Assembly: GCA_013398295.1 (NCBI GenBank)
Contig: VZSF01001891.1
Span: forward strand, 1,736,001-1,800,000
DNA from: Chionis minor
Lineage: Eukaryota > Chordata > Aves > Charadriiformes > Chionididae
Direction: 5' to 3'
DNA length: 64,000 nt
Part shown: one piece after another, positions 37,560-64,000 of the stretch
Layout: every line of letters begins with the position of its first letter
Numbering within the stretch: position 1 is the stretch's first letter
Translations under genes and position numbers: made by a program
The notes under the pieces: generated by a model
Databases searched by the model: none
Seen by the model: only the letters and a program-made list of their open reading frames with translations
Told to the model about the DNA's origin: nothing

Positions 37560-37599
37560 AGTGGAGCGAGCAGCTTGTTCCAAGATGAAATACGAGTGA
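37560..37599 (+). CDS. Candidate terminal coding exon of the Rho-GAP-like gene
   Basis: A strong acceptor, TGTTTTTCTTCTTCCCCAG, ends at 37559. If the upstream exon is spliced at AACAG|GTGGAA, the frame continues R-VERAACSKMKYE and stops at TGA 37597-37599. The 'VE' just after the junction recalls the VEPRR start of the ARHGAP24 tail, but the match is only two residues. A second acceptor at about 37452 (TTGCTTTTCAG) would also keep frame and read NSKIKCKRHHLLDKL onward to a TGA at about 37585. Neither can be decided without transcripts. Confidence 0.3.
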
Positions 37600-38012
37600 A
37601 TCAAAAAAACCAGAGTTTTATCCCACAAGGTTCACGGAGAGAAGCAGCCCTGCCTATTCCGAGCCCAGGGCAACACCGCAGGGCCTTTATTCACACGTGC
37701 ACAGTGGCCAACCCCTTCCCGACATCGCCTGGTCTCCAGGAGCGCACCATCAACCTGTAGCTTGTTCCTGTGCCACCTTACCTTCACACCAAGTGATCAT
37801 GAACTGAGTAGTTTTTAAAATTTGAATTCCATGCACTTAACGTTTTCTTGTTTTGTTCCACTCCAACCCCATCTTCTGAGACCTCGTTACTATGAAAAAA
37901 ACCCCACTTCTTAAGTCCCACTTTCCTCAAAAACTATTTAGGTCTTGTTTAATCAGTTCCCCCCCTCCTTACCTTTCTAGAACTGTGCTGCCAGCTTCAG
38001 GGACTTGCAGGA

Positions 38013-38266
38013 AATAAAAAGAAAAGGTACGGCGTAAGGCAAGGAATGTCCTTGGGTAATGCTCTGTAAAGCACTTGCCTGCACATACGTCATCATCCTG
38101 CTTTTTTTGTTGCTGCTGTTCTCTATTTAATGAGTATCTTCCTCTCTAGCTGAAGAACCAACCTGAAAAATATCCCATCATCAAATGCAGGGGAGCTTTG
38201 GAACCTACTGGGCACCCCTGCTTTATCCAGATACTCTGTGACAATGCCCCGTAGAGAAGAAATAAA
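38013..38266 (+). terminator. Candidate polyadenylation signals for the plus-strand gene
   Basis: AATAAA hexamers occur at 38013-38018 and 38261-38266, 0.4-0.7 kb after the candidate terminal exon, in a plausible position to end the Rho-GAP-like transcript. AATAAA is frequent in A/T-rich DNA, so either may be unused. Confidence 0.3.
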
Positions 38267-38678
38267 ACTTCAAGTTCTCCATGCAAGAAACAGCAATGCT
38301 GCCGTAAAAATTATTTTTCTGTCATAGGTGAAGCTTTTTCAACACCAAAGTCTGGCTGAGAGCCCTGGCCCTCTGTCTACAAAGGCAGCTACCTTAACCC
38401 TCATTTAATGTCAGAAAACCTTCATTAAAAGCAATTCAATCAAAGTAGCAGTTAAATTTTACTTCACCTTCCCTAGAGTTAGAGCAGAGCGCTTTGCAAA
38501 GCGCCTGGAAACCTCATCACTGTCTTTGCAAGAATATTTACCTCCTCAAAATAACTACTAATAGTGGAATTATTTTTTCAAGTTAGCTGTACCTCTGTCT
38601 TAGGGAGAACAAAAATCAAACACCACACTGAGCACAAGGTGAAGATAAAACTCTTCCAAAGTTCTTTTATAGATGCAC

Positions 38679-38704
38679 ATATATATATATATACACACAC
38701 ACAT
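38679..38704. repeat. (AT)n(AC)n microsatellite
   Basis: About seven AT units followed by about five AC units. Similar compound AT/AC tracts occur near 43035-43060 and 48425-48455. Confidence 0.9.
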
Positions 38705-39134
38705 AAAGCCAGCAGCTTATCTGAAACTTGCAAGGAAGTCTGACAATCTGGTTATAATACTGTTTAAGCACACGGGTGGGAATACAGATCTGTCAGCATT
38801 ACCAGGTAAACTTCTGCAATTTAAAACCCCCAAATTTCAAAACACACTTGGCAGTAAAACCAAGTGCTGTTCATGCGTCCAGACATTGCAGCTGACCAGG
38901 AGAAAGCGGCTCCAACCAATCTCTTAAAGCTGTTGTACATTCATTTTTCATACCAATACTTTTTGGTGAAGTGGAAGCTAAAGTGGTAACCAAAACTTTA
39001 TGTTTTAGGATACCTAAGAGTATACATCATTTTGGTTACATAAAGCATTCTACTTCAACACAGAAATAATCAAGAAAGAGAAAATATTCCTACAGTAAAT
39101 AAGACAGACTGCTCAAATCTTTTAAGTATACATA

Positions 39135-39140
39135 TTTATT
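39135..39140 (-). terminator. Candidate distal polyadenylation signal of MAPK9
   Basis: AATAAA on the minus strand (TTTATT on the plus strand). It is about 6.9 kb after the MAPK9 stop and followed by a T/G-containing stretch on the minus strand. Other minus-strand AATAAA candidates nearer the stop lie at 44949-44954, 42571-42576, 42469-42474 and 41352-41357. Which is used cannot be told from the sequence. Confidence 0.35.
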
Positions 39141-40598
39141 CATAATTTTACAGTGGCTTTAGTTTTGTTTTACAATAGGTTTTGGAGAGAAAAAAAAAAC
39201 CAAAAAGCTTCAAAACGAGGCTTTAACTAGCACTTCAGAACTTGTTATTGACAGTTTTCCTTATGAAATTCTAGCTTCCTTAAAGAAAATCAAGCCAAAA
39301 AAAACCCCTAAGGAAGCATGACTGCTGTCCATAAAAAAAACCCACAAAACCCCCAAAACTTTCTAGTCATCCTGAAAACAAAGTCCAGCATCAGACAAAA
39401 TAGCCACTGCACTGAAAGGAACACGTTCCTATTGCACAAGCATCGAGAATGAGATATGACAATCAAAGCCTAATTTCATAGGCAGAAGAGGCCACATGTA
39501 TCTGAATAATTAGACTTCAAAGCACATCCTTCTTCTGAAATTATATACCCTACTATAACTAATATTAAGGCCATAAAATCAGAACACTGTAACAAGTGAT
39601 AGGGCTTGATGCTACTTTTCGTGACATCTGGTAAACAGAAGGTGGGAGAGGGCCAGAAGAAGACACACAAAGCATTCCAAAGGAGGTTAAAACTTGAAGG
39701 CATTTCAAAAGACATTCTCAAAGAAATCATTTTTGGAGGGGGTTCACTTTGGGGTCTTTGATAGAAGCGGATTTCCTAACAAATCACTCAAGGAGCCTAC
39801 TATACTCTTTACGAGCGTGTGTTCCGGAGTACACTGTAGAATATACTCTCCGGAATTAACACTTGAATTTGTATGAAAACAGTTAATTATTTATATTTGT
39901 TATTCCCTCTAAAATAGATGACAATTTGCATAATCTTTATAAATTCTCTTAATGTCCAGGTAAGGCTTCACTGCAGTGAGTTAACTGCACACAGGTATCT
40001 GTGATTTGCTCTTAACCAGGTACCTTGATTACACTAAACTGCTACAACCACCAGGGGAACCCAGCATGTCACATAATTTAAAGAAAGGGATAGTTATGTA
40101 TTGTCATCTTTTCTAACTGCGTTCATTGTATTAGTGCATAACACACCTGGAAAGCAATAGCTCCAGAGAAGCGGTAACTACCATGGAAGTTTAAACATTT
40201 TACTTCAGGAAAATCTGGGAATTTGAGGAAGCTGAAAATGCACGTTAGTCATTTGATAAAGGTTTGGCTTGCCAACATTTAAGAAAATATAGGTATCAAA
40301 AAACAGACAAATACACTGCTAACCATCTGTTACTTTTCTTAAAAAAATTAGCACCAATTTAAGCATCTGAATTTATAGAAAAGCTAGTGACACACTTTTT
40401 TTTTTTCAAAAAAGTTTTTCCCCATTAGAAGACAATACAATAGCATACGCTCGCAGGTATTAAATTAGCTTTGCTGTCAGTAACAAACATGATTACTGTT
40501 TCAGGTCGTGAACATAAAACGTTGTTCTTACCCAATTACTTTCTCTCTGCTTTCGTTATGGAGCCCTGAACTACAGACCCAGCCTGGGAAACACGTAC

Positions 40599-40754
40599 CC
40601 ATGTACTCGCTCAAGTACACGGCGGGAAGTCTCCGGGTTTCGGGATAGTATTTTGGAGCAGGGACAGTGTCTTCCAGTGGCATCCCCAGGGCTTCTATTG
40701 CAGCGGAGTCCCAATAAGCAGATCTTCCAGCCTTACCATCACATACGCAACTAC
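40599..40754 (-). CDS. Unidentified exon-like island, 156 nt, phase-symmetric
   Basis: On the minus strand a CATCATCAG acceptor ends at 40755 and an ATGG|GTACGTG donor starts at 40598. The enclosed 156 nt are open in one frame, start and end in the same phase, and are clearly richer in G+C than the flanks. The translation includes GRSAYWDSAAIEALGMPLED, then TVPAPKYYPETRRLPAVYLS and EYM. I do not recognise the protein. The plus strand is also open across this region (about 90 codons from roughly 40520 to a TAA near 40798), so the strand is not certain. It could be an exon of an unknown gene, a cassette exon downstream of MAPK9, or a conserved element. Confidence 0.3.
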
Positions 40755-43700
40755 CTGATGATGCGTAGCCAAAAGTTAATAAAAAAGTTTTTAGTTTAAG
40801 AAAAAGGACACTAGTGCTTATGAGCTGTGCTAGCTGACCTTGCTGTAGGAACAAACATTTTTGTATCTTTGTTCTATCTTTACGTAATAGACGGCTAGGA
40901 AGTCACATTGCTATTTAAGTCAGCCTACAGGCATTTGAGTACAAGACTTTCCTCAAATGATCCTTACTATGTGTTAAATTTCAGCCCATTAAAAAAAAAA
41001 TCAAATTTAAAAACCTCTGAAAATAGGTTGATATTTAAAGGAACATGCTGAGCCAATCTGTCAGAATAGTAAAGATTGCAACCAAAATTTAAACATGTTA
41101 AACGTATTCTATGTCATTCCTTTTTACACCATATACTGGATGTATTAAGAAGAATCCTAAAGTGCTTCAAACCCAGCAATTAATAAAGTTGATTTCTTTT
41201 GTGCAAAACTGCAAGCACCTTTTCAAAAAATAAGCAGCAGCATCAAGGAATAAAGACGTAAATAGTTAAATGTATTTTCTCTATTTTGTTTGGAATTCTT
41301 GGACCAAAATATTTTGCCATATTTTCAATAACAAATTGCAGAAGAGTGCATTTTATTAGTTTAATTTTATACTGGACTTGTTATACATACACTGTTTGAA
41401 ATAGCGGACCCAGGTAAATTTATCTCCACAAAGCCACACTGTGGGATTGAAATCCGACAACTAAAAGTTTAGCTACAAAAATAGTCATTTTATAGAACAC
41501 AAACAGAAACAATGGTTATCTCTCCACTTTCCTCCAACACTGATATGAGAAAAGATGGTTTACTTAAAACATTAGTTTAGCTCCAGATACTTTTAGCATG
41601 CAGAGCGGGCAAAAAATAAAACCGCAATGTTGTATAATAAGCTTTCAGAACATCACTATCACTCATGAAATAGACAAACGAAAATATATGTAAAATAATG
41701 ACCCAGAATACACTTTTTTCTGTTGTATTTCAACATGTTAAAAAAATAATCAAAGACACTCTGGAAAAGCAAAGAAATCACTAGATTCATCTATAGGAAC
41801 TCAAGTCCAAATTCCGCATCTGGGTGCAGGTGTCCCTGGATCAAAGCCAGTTTTGAGCAGGAATTAACAATAGGCATCCCAGGAAAGAATTTGGTTCCCA
41901 GTATATGGTATCACACTAAGTTTCGCATCAAGCCCTGATAGAATCCATATGACACATGTAGAATATACAGACAAAGGCTGTTCAGCGTTTACCCCCCACC
42001 ACGCTTAAAGTACTTCCATTTCAAGTGTGACAATTCCCCCGTGAGCTGTATTGCTGCACGACTGAACCCGCACTCCCAAATGGCATGATGTTCAGTAAAG
42101 ATTTGTCTGCACTTTAACATCAGAACCTCCAGCGCGCACCAAACCCGGAGGGCTGCACTTCTGCCAAAAGCAGGGTCATCTACTCACTCCTAGGAGACTC
42201 GGGACATCATCAGCTGCATTTTGAATGTCTGGATCCTACTTCATTCATTAAATTATAATTTTAAGCCAAATACAATCAGATCTAAAGATTTAACATTTAA
42301 AGTCCTTCCTTTAAGGAAAGAAAAATTAAACATAATCACTTTTTAAAAATTGATTTTGAATAAATACTTATGCTCCGTTAGGACTTAAAGAAAACCTCAA
42401 GAGCCCTCCAGTTCCTAACAGTCTTTGAAACTTACCAACCAACTAGTTAATTTCTAGTTAAGGCTGAATTTATTTTTCATTATTTTGACACAGAAATGCA
42501 AACCCTTACCAGGAACATTACAAAACTTCAAAGGCTGTTTGCAAACACTAGTTTCCAGTCATTAGACTAGTTTATTTTGTACGAGCCATGCAGACAAAGC
42601 CTTAATTTTGACATTCATTTCTCATCTTTTTCAATAAAAGCAAGACTTGTCATATCACAGTATTTCCTCAAAGCACATTTACAGGCTGCTCATCCAGATT
42701 TCAAAACACCAAGCTTCTCTAACTGTTTTGTTTTTTGAGGAAAAATGATATGAGCACAGATGAAATGAACTGTTTAAAACATACTCCATTTCTGCAATGC
42801 CATTCAGCTACTCAGTGTTCATATTTAAGGTAATGTTTCTGGTAAACAATCTGATTGATAGCCATGGAACCCTCTTTTTTTCAGGTGAGCAGTTAAAGAT
42901 TGTATCTATGTTGATTACCACTTCTTTTTAGTCATATTTTATAAATTGTTTCTGTATACTGCAGTAGTGTTAACACTATACAAAGTCTCTCAAAGAAAAA
43001 GTAACATTCATGTTTACAAAACTGAGGTTTTTTTAATATATATGTATACACACACTCACATATTCTTAATCTTTAAATACATATAAATATTTATAAATGC
43101 CAAAGTGCAAAAAAATGGTCAATTGCATCACTTTACATACATGATTTTAGTATTAGGAATAAAAGTGATTATATTGCACACCAAACTCTCTAAACTTTTA
43201 AACCCGTCACATTACATGTGCATTTTGTTTTCTACCAGTGATGAGGTTCTCATGGCACTGACAACCATTTCACAAGCGTGGCACTGAACTTAATCTGCAG
43301 TCAGGAATACAACTATACGTATATAATCTGCATGCACTGTATTCAAAGTCTATATGTGCACACTGAACTTTAGCATGCATCTATTCTGCATGCGTTTTTC
43401 TGAATATAATCTGCACATGTGCCTTCTCGAGACTGATGTTCATTCAGGTTATTACAGCAATTTGGGGTTTGAATTATACTGGAATCAAAATCCACAATAT
43501 TCACAAACGTTTCATGCGTGCTCTGAAGGAAGCAGTATTTCTGTAAAATTCTGAAGCTTCAATGTATGCCACAGCAAGAAGACATTAAAAAAAAAGTACG
43601 AGACAGCTTTTCCTGCAACAAGATTTACAAAAACTCAGTTAATCTCAAGGGGTTTTTGTTCCAAGAGTACATATTCAAGCTAACAGTATGTACTAGGAGA

Positions 43701-43776
43701 AGGTCAGATACCAGTTCAAATAATGGAGACAGGGCAGTTGTGTTAAAAAAAACCCCCAACATTAAAAGAAAATTTA

Positions 43777-43835
43777 AATCACAGAATAATTTAGGTTGGA
43801 AGAGACCCAGAGGTCATCTGGTCCAACCCCGTCTT
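43777..43835 (-). mobile_element. Short CR1 LINE 3' fragment
   Basis: The plus strand reads AAATCACAGAATAATTTAGG, then GTTGGAAGAGACC and GGTCATCTGGTCCAACCCC, the typical CR1 3' terminus in reverse orientation. Similarity stops after about 60 bp, so it is a heavily 5'-truncated copy inside the probable MAPK9 3' UTR. Confidence 0.88.
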
Positions 43836-46036
43836 GTTCCGAGAAGCCCAAGACCAACAGGAAAAATTCAACTCTGCAAATATCCAAAATACATGGAAAA
43901 AAAAAAAAATCTTAGTTGCACTAAGTCTTCTGAAGTAGTAACAGTTAAAATGAACACAGCACAGTGCAACTTCAGCTGAAGAAGATAAAAATCTTGAAAA
44001 ATGAAATCCAGTAGATTACTTCCATAGTGAATCACTAATGTTGATTTTGAATAGGTGTCTTTAGCAATGTTAACTTATACAAATAACAAGGATTTTAAAA
44101 ATGCAAAAGAACAGCGACCGGTACTGTTCTGCTATATGCCAAACAGGTATTTTTAAATGTTTTTTCCAGTGACAAAAATGCACTAAAAATATTTCACATA
44201 TACTGTCAGTATCCAAAGATAAACTAAGGTATCCATAGGTTTAAAACCAAACAAGAAAAAACACAAGCCTCAAGTATCCTGCAATTCAATTAAGGAGATT
44301 TTTAAAAATCCAAAATTCCAATGACAATTCTGAATTTATCATACTTTTTAAATTTTAATTTTCTTTAACTTTCTGGGACCATAAAACCCTAATATTTTTG
44401 CTACAGCAAATTAAGCTATTATAAAGGGATATAATGTCAATATAAAAGCAATGTTTGCCTAAAGAGAAATTGCTGCTTTTCCAATTGTAAGGTTAGAAAC
44501 AATGGACAGTTTTCTTTCACAAGAGAGATATGTCAGTAATGCGGTGGCTGGCTGGGCCAGTATATTTTATAAGTCCTATTTATATATTCAAGTCAAGAGT
44601 ATCTGGATCAACAACTAAATATAGTGCCTTTAAGAAAGTGGTGTTTTACCTCATCTTGAACATCCCTATTATAGTTACATAGTTTAATCTCACATGCATG
44701 CACACACACAAGATCCTTTTGCAAAATTTCACACCTGTGCACTCCAAAGTGAATGTGCACAAATTCAGAAGTGTGTAGTATAAAGCAATTTAAGCCCTAC
44801 TCTGCTGCAAATGCATTTTCTAATTCAAAGTACTGTGTAATGTAACAGGCAATGTTTGCATTATCGGATTCTGGAAACTGTATTGATAAGCCTGTATTGA
44901 AACAGCAAATAATCCACTCCTCTTCTCTGACACTGTATTAGGAAAATATTTATTACATATGTTTTCCTCCCCCAGTAGAAAGGTTTTCCTAATGCGGGAA
45001 TAGAGCTAAATTCTGTTAACTAAATAATTAATTTACAGGTGACTCAAAACTACCGTATTTTTATTTCTTTAATTACTTGTTAGGTAGAATGGACCCATTA
45101 AAAAAATGGAACACATTTATGCAGCCCTTTTTGAGGCTGCAAGTCTCTCCAATTCATCTGTTCTTTTATCAGTTAGCAGTGAATGAAGAGCATCGCAGAT
45201 AATAATTTCCTTTTCTATTTGTTTTTGTTAAAGGACTAGTATCACAAGTTAGAAAATACAGAACATTTTAGCACTCTCTCCTCTTCTAAACAGGCACTGC
45301 TTCACAGATAAGTCACTCATCCTTCCTTAAGATTGAATTAAGCCACTGTATCTTCCATCCATGTTTAAAAAAATGAAAAAGTTAGAGACACATGCTCATA
45401 GATGAAATACAAAGTAATGGCTATATTCTTTAAACTTCACGTTTATCTCTTCTACAAGAAGACAAAATTGTTGGAAAGTGAAGATAGAAAGGGCTCAATA
45501 AAAAAAGTGCTGTGTGGAAGAATAACTGCCCTTTAAACATAGTACTGATAGCGTTCAATGTGTGAGCTCACTCGTACAACACTCCGGTCGTTAGATAAAG
45601 CGAACTGCCACAGTCACACATTAAAGCAAACTTCATAGAGACTATACATTCAAAAAACTTACTAATGAGCAATACTGTACTAAAATGTAAACAACCATTG
45701 TGTCACAGAAGCCTGCCAGTTGGGACTGAAGAACCATGAACCCACTTAAGAGGAGTTATTGGCTAAAAGTATTATAACTGCTCACCTGAAATAGGCTGGA
45801 ACAAAGAAAAGCCTATAATAGTGCCTAAATTTTTTTGTTCTTTAGACATTGATTTGCTTTCGTTCTACAACATTAAGCAGGCAATTTCATAACAACTGAG
45901 TAAAAAAAACAGGCATTACTTTAGCAGAACATGCAGAACATGGAGTTTTTCTACTTGGTTCCATTAACTTAAAAGCAATTCAGGCCCAATGGAAGCAAGA
46001 GTTCTTGTCCAAAGTCACGCCTGCAATCCTGGCTGA

Positions 46037-64000
<17,964 letters not shown>

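Larger units (their letters stand above)
39110..46036 (-). other. MAPK9: Probable MAPK9 3' UTR and downstream A/T-rich DNA
   Basis: The region follows the MAPK9 stop codon and is strongly A/T-rich. It has many ATTTA pentamers and several AATAAA signals on the minus strand and no recognisable MAPK9 coding exon. Vertebrate JNK genes commonly have multi-kilobase 3' UTRs, so much of this is likely transcribed. It includes one short CR1 piece (43.8 kb) and one G/C-richer exon-like island (40.6 kb). The end point is inferred only from a poly(A) signal. Confidence 0.45.

Noticed and set aside
39822..39855. 8-bp inverted repeat TTCCGGAG / CTCCGGAA
   Set aside because: Short stem with an 18-nt loop; expected by chance somewhere in 64 kb.

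Overview
The window is vertebrate nuclear DNA, almost certainly from a bird. It has seven CR1 LINE fragments and no Alu, L1 or B1-type repeats. It also has spliced, animal-type genes, long introns and sparse coding content. No prokaryotic, phage or organelle signal is visible. The species cannot be named from the sequence.

The right-hand 18 kb (about 46.0-61.1 kb) holds most of the coding part of MAPK9 (JNK2) on the minus strand. Ten consecutive coding positions can be placed to the base, all with consistent splice phase. One position is occupied by two alternative 72-nt exons. A tandem splice acceptor at the last exon gives the long or the short C-terminus. The first coding exon, with the ATG and glycine-rich loop, is not in the window and should lie beyond 64 kb. 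A probable long 3' UTR follows the stop codon, down to about 39.1 kb.

The middle (about 33.4-38.3 kb) holds plus-strand exons encoding the C-terminal coiled coil of a Rho-GAP of the ARHGAP22/24/25 (FilGAP) family, running tail-to-tail towards MAPK9. From memory, mammalian MAPK8 and MAPK10 have the same convergent neighbours, ARHGAP22 and ARHGAP24. Human MAPK9 has no such partner. These exons may therefore be the 'missing' ohnologue beside MAPK9, kept (or decaying) in this lineage. This is the most interesting observation in the window. A 53-nt hairpin lies in the intron between its two clear exons, and a CR1 lies about 40 bp after the coiled-coil exon.

The left-hand 33 kb has no coding exon I can recognise. 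It carries four CR1 fragments, two possible LTR-derived patches, a 146-bp assembly gap between C-rich tracts, and several open frames that look like chance. It may be upstream intron of the Rho-GAP gene or intergenic DNA. A GC-richer, phase-symmetric, exon-like island on the minus strand at 40.6-40.75 kb is unexplained.
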